From Prosthecobacter gellanilyticus (GTDB taxonomy: Bacteria; Verrucomicrobiota; Verrucomicrobiia; Verrucomicrobiales; Verrucomicrobiaceae), in assembly GCF_007992435.1 (NCBI RefSeq), contig NZ_BKAG01000039.1, forward strand, positions 1 through 64,000: DNA of 64,000 nt, in the 5' to 3' direction. Below are positions 44,891-53,081 of the stretch, piece after piece (position 1 is the stretch's first letter; every line of letters begins with the position of its first letter). A model generated the notes under the pieces. The model was given only the letters and a program-made list of their open reading frames with translations. It did no database searches and was not told the origin of the DNA. The position numbers were made by a program, and so were the translations under genes.

Positions 44891-46090
44891 ATGAAAAAGT
44901 CACTGCTGCCTCTCGTCCTTCTCTCTCTCTCCGCAGTCTCGGCCATGGCTCAAAACCAGCCCGTCCGCACCTGGACAAACCAGCAAGGCCGAACGGTGAA
45001 GGCAGCCTTTGTCGAAATGTCTGGAGCAAATGTGGTTATCCAGCTCGAGAACGGCGCCAAGACACCCATCGCCCTCGCCACGCTTTCGCCGTCGGATCAG
45101 GACTATGTGCGAACCCTGCCGAAAACTCCTGCAGGCGCGGCGGCCACGCCAGCGGCTTCGGGTCCTCTCGTCTGGCCGAAGGCACCGATCTCCGTGGATC
45201 CCAAGACCATCGAGGTCAAAGAGGGACAGCAGGATGAAAAAGCCCGCCGTTATCACTACACCACCGGCTCCTTTGAATACATCTGCACCGCACCTCTCGC
45301 AGGCACCGTGATGTCTGAAGTCGCCGCAGATTTCGTGCTGGTGGAGAAAGCCTTTCAAGCCCTCCCTTGGGGCTTCAAACCCACACCGGCCCAAGGTGAG
45401 TTCTTCCAGATCTACCTCACCGAGACCGATGAGGATTACATCGCCCTCGGTGGTGACGACCGCTCAGCCTCCACGACCTCGCGCGATGGCAAAAGCCTCA
45501 TCCGTTTCCGCACGCTGGGCCTGAAGAAAGTCGGCGCGCGTTATCAATACGATGCCAAGCAGAAGGAACCGGGTCAGGTGACGAACATGGTGGTTCACGT
45601 GATGCTCGAGAGCTACGACCGCGTCTTTTACCCCTGGTCAGGACTGGCTCTGGAGCAGTTCACGCGCAATCTGGCCTATCAGGACAATGGCACGCTGAAA
45701 TACACCGGCCTGGAGTCGGCTCTGAAAAAGGAGATCAAGGTCCGCGCCGGCGCGAATGCCGTGATCAATCTGCCACGCATGCTGAAATACATGCGCCAGA
45801 CCTGGCTGGAGCCGACGGTGGGCGGTGTGCTTCAGAAGCAGCACGAAGACCGTCTGGATGGCCAGCTCCTGATGTATTTCTTCGCCTACCTGGAGGGCGA
45901 TGGCAGCGGCGCGGCCTGGCACCGCTACTGCCGCGAGGTCTTCAGCGCCCCGAAGGTCGAGCGCAATGCGGATAACTACGCGAGAGGCGAGCAACTGCTC
46001 AAGCAACTCACCGGTGGTCGCGATGACAACCGCCTCACCGCCGAGATGACGGAGAAGTTCAAAGGCATCGGCATCAAGCTGGAGCCTTGA
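44891..46090 (+). CDS. Secreted SHD1-domain protein with peptidase-like C-terminal domain
   Basis: A 399-residue exported protein. The signal peptide (MKKSLLPLVLLSLSAVSAMA) is followed by an SHD1-type domain at about 24-76: RTWTNQQGRTVKAAFVEM, then VVIQLENGAKTPIALATLSP and DQDYV. SHD1-like domains are frequent in secreted proteins of Planctomycetota and Verrucomicrobiota. The C-terminal part (from about 110) ends in a helical region with VVHVMLESYDR and WSGLALEQF. These resemble the HExxH and WxxEG segments of gluzincin-type metallopeptidases but lack the key Glu and second His, so activity is doubtful. It lies 62 bp before the YjbQ-family gene. Confidence 0.72.
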   Translation: MKKSLLPLVLLSLSAVSAMAQNQPVRTWTNQQGRTVKAAFVEMSGANVVIQLENGAKTPIALATLSPSDQDYVRTLPKTPAGAAATPAASGPLVWPKAPISVDPKTIEVKEGQQDEKARRYHYTTGSFEYICTAPLAGTVMSEVAADFVLVEKAFQALPWGFKPTPAQGEFFQIYLTETDEDYIALGGDDRSASTTSRDGKSLIRFRTLGLKKVGARYQYDAKQKEPGQVTNMVVHVMLESYDRVFYPWSGLALEQFTRNLAYQDNGTLKYTGLESALKKEIKVRAGANAVINLPRMLKYMRQTWLEPTVGGVLQKQHEDRLDGQLLMYFFAYLEGDGSGAAWHRYCREVFSAPKVERNADNYARGEQLLKQLTGGRDDNRLTAEMTEKFKGIGIKLEP

Positions 46091-46152
46091 TCCTGTCCGC
46101 GTGGACTTCGCATTGCTTGCCACCCTAACGAAGCGCTGGCATACCCAGAACC

Positions 46153-46572
46153 ATGCCAGCACACGCCGACAGCTTTTCCATCACCACCCGGGGCAAGGGG
46201 ACCTATGAGATCACAGACCGCTGCCAGCAGGCCGTGCGTGCCTCGGGCATTCAGACGGGCACGGCCACGATCTTTGTGCAGCACACGAGCTGCAGCCTCG
46301 TGATCTTTGAGAATGCGGATCCTTCGGCGCGGACCGACCTGCATGCCTTCTTTGACCACCTCGTGCCGGAGGACACCCCCTACTTCGTTCATACTTATGA
46401 AGGTCCGGATGACATGCCCAGCCATCTGCGCATGGCCCTCACCCGCACCAGCGAGGTCATCCCGGTCATGAACGGCCGTCTGGCCCTGGGGACCTGGCAG
46501 GGCATCTTCCTCTTCGAGCACCGCCGCGCGCCCCACACCCGCAGCATCGTCATCAGCGTGGTCGGGGAGTGA
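46153..46572 (+). CDS. YjbQ/UPF0047 family protein (secondary thiamine-phosphate synthase-like)
   Basis: A 139-residue protein of normal length for the YjbQ family. The signature is intact: FVQHTSCSLVIFENADPSAR, with His and Asp/Glu at the expected sites, and LGTWQGIFLFEHRRAPHTR near the end. Family members show weak thiamine-phosphate synthase activity in vitro and are named on that basis; the true physiological role is unsettled. The stop codon region overlaps a long open frame leading to the next gene, whose real start is probably 126 bp downstream. Confidence 0.9.
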   Translation: MPAHADSFSITTRGKGTYEITDRCQQAVRASGIQTGTATIFVQHTSCSLVIFENADPSARTDLHAFFDHLVPEDTPYFVHTYEGPDDMPSHLRMALTRTSEVIPVMNGRLALGTWQGIFLFEHRRAPHTRSIVISVVGE

Positions 46573-46697
46573 CCAGCCGTGTCAGGCGGAGGATGGCAGC
46601 TACCCACTTTGAGGTGATTAGGGAAATGCTACCTTGCATTGCCTCCGCCCTTTGCCAAAAAGGACGAGCTTATCCTCTCCTCCCGCTATCTTCCCGC

Positions 46698-47252
46698 ATG
46701 ATGATCTTCTCCTGGCTCCAAAACGTGCATGCCGCTCGCGCGCGCAACACGGGCGCCGAGATCGGTACATGGCCGGAGCGGATGCAGACCGCGTGGCAGA
46801 TGTTTCGCACGGAAATGCCGGAGAATGAACCCGCGCTGGAGGTGGCTGACTTCGGCTGCGGCCAGCAGGAACTACGCAATCTGCTGCCGCAGGGCTGGAG
46901 CTATGCGCCCTATGACTACCGCAGCCGCAGCGCCGACACCAGGATCTGTGATTTCTCTGAAACCGTGCCCGACTGCCGGCATGACGCGATCTTCATGCTC
47001 GGTGTGCTGGAGTATCTGCCCCATCCCGCACGCCTGCTGCGCCAGGCCTTGACCGAGGCTCGCTGGACCGTCTTCTCCTGTGTCTGCGGCTGGGCTCCGC
47101 TGCGCTCTTTCCGCGAGGGCTGGAACCGCCGCCTCTCCTGGTCGGAGGTGGAGGAGATCATCACTCAAACCGGCGCCAAGGTGCGTGCTTATCGCGACTG
47201 GGGAAAGGGCGGCGGCCTGTGGGTCTGTGAGAATGGAGGGGCAGCCGCATGA
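46698..47252 (+). CDS. Class I SAM-dependent methyltransferase
   Basis: A 184-residue methyltransferase. SAM motif I appears as VADFGCGQQELRNLLP, followed by the acidic YDYRS strand end, and FMLGVLEYLPHPARLLRQAL is the post-motif region seen in small-molecule methyltransferases. The start at 46698 (MMIFSWLQNV) is preferred; the frame is open to 46569, but that part overlaps YjbQ and looks non-coding. Its stop overlaps the start of the pyruvyltransferase-glycosyltransferase fusion by 4 bp (ATGA), so it is probably in the same surface-glycan operon and may methylate a sugar. The substrate is unknown. Confidence 0.82.
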   Translation: MMIFSWLQNVHAARARNTGAEIGTWPERMQTAWQMFRTEMPENEPALEVADFGCGQQELRNLLPQGWSYAPYDYRSRSADTRICDFSETVPDCRHDAIFMLGVLEYLPHPARLLRQALTEARWTVFSCVCGWAPLRSFREGWNRRLSWSEVEEIITQTGAKVRAYRDWGKGGGLWVCENGGAAA

Positions 47253-49498
47253 AGATCGCCCTGCTCACGCCCGCCATCGGCAGCCGCAATGTCGGCGATG
47301 CCATGATCGAGTCCGCCATCCGGCGTCTCGTGCCAGCGGCGGCGTATGAGCGCTTCACCATCCGTCGTGCTCTGACAGAGGAGGAGATGCGCGCGCTGAA
47401 TGCCTATGATGCCGCCATCCTCTGCGGGTCTAACCTTTATCAAGACAAGCTCCAGTGCGCGCTCGACCAGCGCTTCCTGGATCAACTGCGCATCCCGCTG
47501 ATCCCGCTCGGCATGGGCGCCAGCGCCACCACCGGCAGTGTGCCGCACATGAACGAGGCGGATGCCGCCATCGTGCGCGGCCTGCACTCCCGCTGCGCGC
47601 AGAGCTCCGTGCGTGATGAGATCACCCTGCGTTTCCTTCAGGGCCTCGGCATTCAAAATGTGCGCCTCACCGGCTGCCCCGTGCTCTTCCATGCGCTGAA
47701 GCGGCCGGAGATTCAGATCGGCGAAAGCGGACCCGTGACCGTCAGTCTGCGCCAGACCTTTTTGCATGGTGCGGAACCTCTGGAAAAGAAGCAGGAAGCG
47801 CTGCTGGAGGTCCTTTGCCAGAAGCACAGGCCCACCCTCATCGCTCAAGGTCCGGCGGACTTCGCGCAGGCACGCAGGCTGGTGTGGGAGCATGATCTCG
47901 ATCACGTCTATGACGATCATGAGTCCGTGGAGGTCTATGAGTGGTTCGCGCAGAACCAGGCATGGACCGGCGGCTTCCGACTGCACTTCGGCATGCTGTC
48001 TCTCTCCTATGGCAGGCCTGCATGGTTCGTCGGGCATGACACCCGTGTGGAAGGCTTCTGCTCCTTGATGGACCTGCCCTACCTCGACATCCGTCAGGCC
48101 ACGCGAAATGACGTGCATGAGTGGGGCCCGCAGCGCATGGGCGACTTCGCTGGATTCAGCGCACGCTGGTCCGAACTGGCCGCTGAGATGCGCGCCGTGC
48201 TGGAGGCCAATGGCCTGCCCTGCGCCATCGAGGCTCCTGCCGCGCCGATCAAGCCACGCGTGCTCTTCATGGTGCCGCGCCGTGAGTGGGCCTATGATTT
48301 CTCCGCGCAGTCCATGATCCGCCGTCTGGAGCCTGAGTATGACATCCGCGTGCGCTACTCCACAGATGATCCCGCGCTGCGTCCAGAGCCGTATGATCTC
48401 GCTCTTGTGTTTTATTGGGCCGAAACCGCGCATCGTCATCGCGGTTTTGATCCGAACCGCGTCGTCGAATACGTCTCCAGCCACCGCTGGCAGCATCCGG
48501 GGAAGCATGGTCCGCTGAGCGTGCATGACTTCATCTGGCGTCATCTGCACCAGGCCGGCACCGTGCTCACCACCTCCCTGCGTTTGCTGAACCTGCTGAA
48601 GGGTGAGCGCCCGCGTGTCTTCCACGCGCCGAACGGTTATGAGCCTAACCGGTTTTGCCGAACCCGCGAGCGCTCGGGCCCGCTGCGCATCGGCGCCGCC
48701 GGCTTCCAGGGTGACTCCGTCAAAGGTTACGGTGAGATCCTGCTGCCTGCCGCGCAGGGTCATCAGTTCGAACTCGCTGAGGGCACCATGAGCCATGAGG
48801 CGATGAACGAGTTCTACAATCGTTTCGACATCATCGCCGTGACCTCCGCGCATGAGGGCGAGCCGCTGACGCTCATCGAAGCCATGGCCGCAGGCTGCTT
48901 CCCCGTCTGCACCGATGTCGGCATCGTGCCCGAGCTGGTGAAGGACCGTGAGAACGGCCTCATCGTGAAGGAGCGCAGCATCGCCGCCTTCCGGGAAGCC
49001 TTTGACTGGTGTGAGGCGAACCTCGATCTCGTGCGCGCCGCAGGTCGTCGCAATGCCGAGCTGCTGCGCAGCACACGCACCTGGGAGCAGCTCATCCCGA
49101 GCTTCAGCGCGCGTCTGGAAGAAGCGCTCCACTGGGCATCACGTCCACGTTTCATCCTGGAGACACGTTTGGAGGAGGGTGATCCCGCCTTGCAGCGCCT
49201 GCACCGCCTGCTCGCCCGTTTCCGCCAGTCCGTGGCCTGCACACCCGTGGCGGATGAACCGCTGATCGAGCTCGCCGAGGATGTGCGCCGCCATGAGGAA
49301 GCCGGGCGCCCCTGGCAGATGCTGCCGGGTCATTGCTACAGGCTCTATCTCATGCATGAAAGCGGCCCGCATGACCTCGGCTGGGACCTTTTGGAGAAGT
49401 CACTCCGTGCAGCTCTGCTGCCTGCACCACCCGTGCGCCGGCCACTGCTCGCACGCCTGCGCCGCTTTGCCATCCGCCAGCTCACCCGTTGGTATTGA
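47249..49498 (+). CDS. Polysaccharide pyruvyltransferase-glycosyltransferase fusion
   Basis: A 749-residue cytoplasmic enzyme with two catalytic parts. Residues 1-330 match the polysaccharide pyruvyltransferase family: MKIALLTPAIGSRNVGDAMI at the start, LIPLGMGAS, VRDEITLRFLQGLGI and FGMLSLSYGRPAWFVGHD. Residues about 333-640 form a GT4-like GT-B domain with FHAPNGYEPNRF, a sugar-nucleotide loop and the EX7E motif in SAHEGEPLTLIEAMAAG. The last 100 residues are a separate helical tail. The fusion would couple ketal-pyruvate or amide transfer to sugar transfer in exopolysaccharide synthesis. It is coupled upstream to the methyltransferase and lies 17 bp before the RNase III-like gene. Confidence 0.85.
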   Translation: MKIALLTPAIGSRNVGDAMIESAIRRLVPAAAYERFTIRRALTEEEMRALNAYDAAILCGSNLYQDKLQCALDQRFLDQLRIPLIPLGMGASATTGSVPHMNEADAAIVRGLHSRCAQSSVRDEITLRFLQGLGIQNVRLTGCPVLFHALKRPEIQIGESGPVTVSLRQTFLHGAEPLEKKQEALLEVLCQKHRPTLIAQGPADFAQARRLVWEHDLDHVYDDHESVEVYEWFAQNQAWTGGFRLHFGMLSLSYGRPAWFVGHDTRVEGFCSLMDLPYLDIRQATRNDVHEWGPQRMGDFAGFSARWSELAAEMRAVLEANGLPCAIEAPAAPIKPRVLFMVPRREWAYDFSAQSMIRRLEPEYDIRVRYSTDDPALRPEPYDLALVFYWAETAHRHRGFDPNRVVEYVSSHRWQHPGKHGPLSVHDFIWRHLHQAGTVLTTSLRLLNLLKGERPRVFHAPNGYEPNRFCRTRERSGPLRIGAAGFQGDSVKGYGEILLPAAQGHQFELAEGTMSHEAMNEFYNRFDIIAVTSAHEGEPLTLIEAMAAGCFPVCTDVGIVPELVKDRENGLIVKERSIAAFREAFDWCEANLDLVRAAGRRNAELLRSTRTWEQLIPSFSARLEEALHWASRPRFILETRLEEGDPALQRLHRLLARFRQSVACTPVADEPLIELAEDVRRHEEAGRPWQMLPGHCYRLYLMHESGPHDLGWDLLEKSLRAALLPAPPVRRPLLARLRRFAIRQLTRWY

Positions 49499-49515
49499 CC
49501 ACCTCCCCGCACACC

Positions 49516-49818
49516 ATGGCCGACCTCCCTGATGCTCTCGACACCCTCCGCCAGAATGCCTGGGTGGGTGATGCCGTGCTCGAACTCTATGTTAGGTCCT
49601 GGGTGCTCGAGCATCACGGCAAGATGGACGCGGAGATGAAAACACGCTTCACCTGCAACCAGTTCCTGAACTGCGTGGGCAATCCCACCAAGGTGGAGGC
49701 AGACATCGGCGTGATCTATCAGCGGGACGGATTGGAAGCCGCCTTCGCCTGGATCCGCGAGCACCTGGAGCCTCTTTTCGTCAAGCAGGAAGCCAGGCGC
49801 GCCCCCCGCCGGCACTGA
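49516..49818 (+). CDS. Mini-RNase III-like protein (RNase III domain only)
   Basis: A 100-residue protein holding one RNase III fold without a double-stranded-RNA-binding domain. NAWVGDAVLELYVRSWVL aligns with the signature helix of Mini-III (lGDAvxexyVR), keeping the catalytic Asp of GDAV. VEADIGVIYQRDGLEAAFAW aligns with the second catalytic helix, E in EADIG. Mini-III matures 23S rRNA in Bacillus and plastids. At 100 residues this is shorter than the usual 130-140, lacking much of the middle loop. Its place between a glycosyltransferase fusion and an acyl ligase is odd and probably reflects shared transcription only. Confidence 0.72.
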   Translation: MADLPDALDTLRQNAWVGDAVLELYVRSWVLEHHGKMDAEMKTRFTCNQFLNCVGNPTKVEADIGVIYQRDGLEAAFAWIREHLEPLFVKQEARRAPRRH

Positions 49819-49973
49819 GTTTTTGCCGAACAAAGAAGGCGTCAAAGTTTTCCTGTGAGGCCACAGGTCTAAGATGATAGTCTAGCGGCTCATTTTGCGC
49901 TGTGGTGGTCGCCGCCACATCGTGCGGCTTGATTCAAAAATGGGCAGCGCGTTCATTGTCGGCTCCCGAAAAA

Positions 49974-51479
49974 ATGCCCTCCTTTCACCTGTCAGATTTG
50001 CTCCCTCAGGCCGCCGCCCACCATCCGCAGCGGACGTTCCTGATGGAGGGCGACCGAAGTCATACCTTCGCGGAGGCAGCCACGCTGGTGGATCGTCTGG
50101 CCTCAGGCCTGCAAATCCTCAGCGTGAGACCGGGTGACCGCGTGCTGATTGTCTCAGAAAACCGTCTGGAACTGCCGTTCTTCATTCTGGCCGCAGCCCG
50201 GGTCGGAGCCGTGTTCTCCGTCCTGTCTTCCCAAATCACCGAATCCTCGTTTGAGCGCATCGTGCGGCAGTGTGAGCCGCGCTTGATCATCCTCGAGTCC
50301 CGGCGCGCTGAGCTCACGCATCTTTGCAGCACGGCGAAGGTGGTGGTGATCGAGCAGGACTTTGATTCCCTCAGCCAGAGTCGGCATCTCGACCTGCCGC
50401 AGCCTAAGGGTGATGATGCGCTGGCCCTGCTGGTCTTCACCTCAGGCTCCACCGGCATGCCACGCGGTGTCATGCTCAGTCATGCGAACATCGCCTTTGT
50501 CACGAAGGCCATCATGGCGCGCCTTCAGTATCGTGAAGACGACCGCATCGGCGTCTTCCTGCCGCTCTCATTCGACTACGGTCTCTATCAGATCTTCTAC
50601 GCCCTGATGACCGGTGCCGCACTTTTGGTTGGGCGGCCCGAGATGTCCGGCCCCGAGCTGCCGCGCATCCTGGCCCGTCATGAGATCACTGTGCTGCCCG
50701 GCGTGCCCACGCTCTTTGCCGGGCTGATCAAGATGCAGTCCTGGCGCCCGGTGGAACTGCCCAAGCTCCGTCTCCTGAGCAACACCGGCGATCACCTGCC
50801 CCTCCCGCACATCCGCCAGCTTCAGAAGCTGCTGCCGGAGGCAAAAATCTTCCCCATGTATGGCCTCACAGAGTGCAAGCGTGTCTCCATCATGCTGCCG
50901 GAAGAGATCGATGCCCATGAGCATAGTGTGGGACGACCGCTGGATGGCACGGAAGTCTGGGCTGAGTCTGCGGAAGGTGCGCGACTGCCGCCCGGAGAAA
51001 TCGGCGAGTTCATTGTCAGAGGTCCGCATGTCGGCCTCGGTTACTGGCGCGCTCCGGAAGAGACCGCGAAGCGCTATCGCCTGCTCCCTGGTGGCGAGCG
51101 ACTGCTCATCACCGGTGACTATGGCTCCGTGGATGCGGATGGCTTTTTGCATTTCCAGGCGCGCAGTGATTTCATGATCAAGCATCGCGGTCATCGCATG
51201 AGTCCGGTGGAGATTGAGGAAGCTGCCTGCCGCTCACCAGAGATCGCGGCTGCCGGATGCATCAAGGATGAGCTTCACGACAAGCTCTGCCTTTTCCTCA
51301 CCACCACGACCGCCGAGCGCCCGCAAGAAGCCACGATCCTGGCCGCACTGGCCGAGACTCTGGAACGCGCCAAAATCCCCGACCGCATCATCTACCTCAA
51401 CGACCTGCCGCGCACCGCGAACCAAAAGGTTGACCGCAAAGCTCTGCGCGCCCTGCTGACCTCCGAAGCATCTGCATGA
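49974..51479 (+). CDS. AMP-forming acyl/aminoacyl ligase (exosortase-associated type)
   Basis: A 501-residue adenylate-forming enzyme. The ATP-binding P-loop is LLVFTSGSTGMPRGVMLSH (about 150-168). A YGLTECKR motif lies near 295, ITGDYG and RSDFMIKHRGHRM near 378-400, and the C-terminal catalytic Lys is in TANQKVDRK near 485. The start at 49974 (MPSFHLSDLL) is chosen over a longer frame from 49902. The downstream decarboxylase overlaps by 4 bp and an ACP gene follows. This order matches exosortase-A-associated loci, in which the ligase would adenylate an acid, probably an amino acid, and load it onto the ACP. The substrate is unknown. Confidence 0.88.
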   Translation: MPSFHLSDLLPQAAAHHPQRTFLMEGDRSHTFAEAATLVDRLASGLQILSVRPGDRVLIVSENRLELPFFILAAARVGAVFSVLSSQITESSFERIVRQCEPRLIILESRRAELTHLCSTAKVVVIEQDFDSLSQSRHLDLPQPKGDDALALLVFTSGSTGMPRGVMLSHANIAFVTKAIMARLQYREDDRIGVFLPLSFDYGLYQIFYALMTGAALLVGRPEMSGPELPRILARHEITVLPGVPTLFAGLIKMQSWRPVELPKLRLLSNTGDHLPLPHIRQLQKLLPEAKIFPMYGLTECKRVSIMLPEEIDAHEHSVGRPLDGTEVWAESAEGARLPPGEIGEFIVRGPHVGLGYWRAPEETAKRYRLLPGGERLLITGDYGSVDADGFLHFQARSDFMIKHRGHRMSPVEIEEAACRSPEIAAAGCIKDELHDKLCLFLTTTTAERPQEATILAALAETLERAKIPDRIIYLNDLPRTANQKVDRKALRALLTSEASA

Positions 51480-52708
51480 ACTCAGCGCTGGCACAGACTC
51501 TGACCTCACGTCATGGCACACCCCTGTATGCCTATGATCTCGCCGCAGTGAGCGCTCAATGCAGCGACCTCTTTGGAGCTCTGCCAGAGGGATCGTCCAT
51601 CTGCTACTCCTTCAAGGCCAATCCCCTGCCCGCCATCGCACGGCGTGTGCGCGAATGCGGCGGCCGTGCGGAGATCACCTCGGAAGGCGAGCTCATCGCC
51701 GCGCTCAACGCGGGCTTCAGCGGTGAGCAAATCCTCTTCGGAGGCCCCGGCAAGACCGCCAAGGAACTGGATGCCGCCATCAACGCAGGCGTGCGCATGT
51801 TTTCCAGCGAATCACTTCGTGATCTCGGCCTTCTTTCCGAAGCCTGCGCCCGTCATGACATCGAGGTGGACGTGCTGCTGCGTGTGAATCCGGAGGAGGC
51901 GCCTGACGCACGTCTGGCCATGACCGGCGTGGAAAGCCAGTTTGGCTTTGCCGAACCCATATTGCTCAACCCATCCGTGCGCAGCCAGGTCATGCTGCCC
52001 AGGCTGCGCATCATCGGAGTTCACATCTACTTTGGCACTCAGGTGGCAGGTGTGGAGGCACTGGTGACGAACACGCGCCGCGCCCTGGAATGTGCCGGGC
52101 GCGTGGAAACCGCGCTGGATTTCCAATGCCGCATCATCAATGCGGGTGGCGGCTTTCCCTGGACCTATGCGAATGATCACACCCCACCGTCTCTCGAGGG
52201 GCTGCGTGCCCCGCTCACGGAGGCCTGGAATGCATCTGCCTTCAAGGCACGCGGCGCGGAGTTATGGTTTGAGTCTGGTCGCTGGCTCTGCGCCAGCAGT
52301 GGCTGGCTCATCGCACGCGTGCTGGATTTGAAACCCTTCCCCACACGCACCTTCGTGGTTCTCGACACGGGCATCCACCACCTCGGCGGCATGGCTGGAC
52401 TGGGACGTGTGCAACGCGGAGCCGTGAGCCTTTTCAACCTCAGTCGTGACACCACTCAGGAGCCGCCGATGATCGCCGATCTTGTGGGACCTCTATGCAC
52501 GCCTCTGGACAGCCTCGCGCGCGGCTTGAAGATACCACCCGTGCAGGTCGGCGATCTGGTGGGCATTCCGAATGTCGGCGCCTATGGCATCACCGCCAGC
52601 CTGCTGGGCTTTCTCAGCCATCCACCGCCAGTGGAGGTGGCGCATGAAGCCGGGCAGGAAGTCGAGGTCTGGCAGCTTCGTCATGGTCACGCGCGACTTT
52701 CCGCCTAA
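51476..52708 (+). CDS. Fold-III PLP-dependent decarboxylase (exosortase-associated type)
   Basis: A 410-residue homologue of diaminopimelate/ornithine decarboxylases with an alanine-racemase-like TIM barrel. The PLP lysine is K47 in CYSFKANPLPAI. The barrel shows LLRVNPEEAPD, GVHIYFGTQV, INAGGGFPW and a phosphate loop. The second-domain motif VGPLCTPLDSL (Cys near 340) and GAYGITASLLGF complete the active site. Known relatives include BtrK, which decarboxylates glutamate bound to an ACP in butirosin synthesis, and exosortase-associated decarboxylases. The start overlaps the ligase stop (ATGA) and an ACP lies 33 bp downstream, so ACP-bound aminoacyl decarboxylation is a fair inference. Confidence 0.86.
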   Translation: MNSALAQTLTSRHGTPLYAYDLAAVSAQCSDLFGALPEGSSICYSFKANPLPAIARRVRECGGRAEITSEGELIAALNAGFSGEQILFGGPGKTAKELDAAINAGVRMFSSESLRDLGLLSEACARHDIEVDVLLRVNPEEAPDARLAMTGVESQFGFAEPILLNPSVRSQVMLPRLRIIGVHIYFGTQVAGVEALVTNTRRALECAGRVETALDFQCRIINAGGGFPWTYANDHTPPSLEGLRAPLTEAWNASAFKARGAELWFESGRWLCASSGWLIARVLDLKPFPTRTFVVLDTGIHHLGGMAGLGRVQRGAVSLFNLSRDTTQEPPMIADLVGPLCTPLDSLARGLKIPPVQVGDLVGIPNVGAYGITASLLGFLSHPPPVEVAHEAGQEVEVWQLRHGHARLSA

Positions 52709-52741
52709 CATATTTCCCCTCCTCGTATCCTCGGCCCTGAC

Positions 52742-52972
52742 ATGTCTGCTGAATCCCGCCTCCTCACTCTTCTACGTCCCTTTCTCCGGCTGCTTCCGCC
52801 AGATGCGGCACTGCCCATGGATGCTGACCTCGGCAGGCTGGGGTTGGATTCCTTGCAGTCCATCGACCTGCTGATGGCGCTGGAGCAGGAGTTCGGTGTG
52901 ACCATCCCGGATGAGAAGATCACCGTCGAATCCTTCTCCACTCCCGCGCATGTGCTGGAGCTGGTGAAATAA
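52742..52972 (+). CDS. Acyl carrier protein
   Basis: A 76-residue carrier. The phosphopantetheine site is S37 in G-L-D36-S37-L-Q-S, with the usual acidic helix 2 (IDLLMALEQEFGVTIPDE) and helix 3. It differs from a housekeeping AcpP: it stands apart from fab genes and has DSLQSIDL in place of the AcpP-type DSLDTVEL. It follows the ligase and decarboxylase, so it is probably the dedicated carrier for their product. The AMP ligase or a phosphopantetheinyl transferase elsewhere would be needed for loading and activation. Confidence 0.88.
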   Translation: MSAESRLLTLLRPFLRLLPPDAALPMDADLGRLGLDSLQSIDLLMALEQEFGVTIPDEKITVESFSTPAHVLELVK

Positions 52973-53007
52973 GCAGCTTCAGGCCGGAGCAGAGCCGAAG
53001 AATGGAA

Positions 53008-53065
53008 TGTAGAAAAATGAAGGTAGAAAGATTTCAGAAAATTTTTCTACCTCAATCTTTCTACA
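53008..53065. repeat. AT-rich GTAGAAA hairpin repeat, copy 2
   Basis: This is the same two-unit arm as at 40408-40463 (GTAGAAAAATGAAGGTAGAA then AGATTTC), pairing with TTTTTCTACCTCAATCTTTC and TACA. It lies between the convergent ACP and GNAT-like genes, 35 bp after the ACP stop codon. Confidence 0.82.
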
Positions 53066-53081
53066 TGAACCGGTTTGGGGC

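Noticed and set aside
46569..46697. Upstream extension of the methyltransferase
   Set aside because: It overlaps the YjbQ stop and carries no methyltransferase residues; ATG 46698 gives a normal start.
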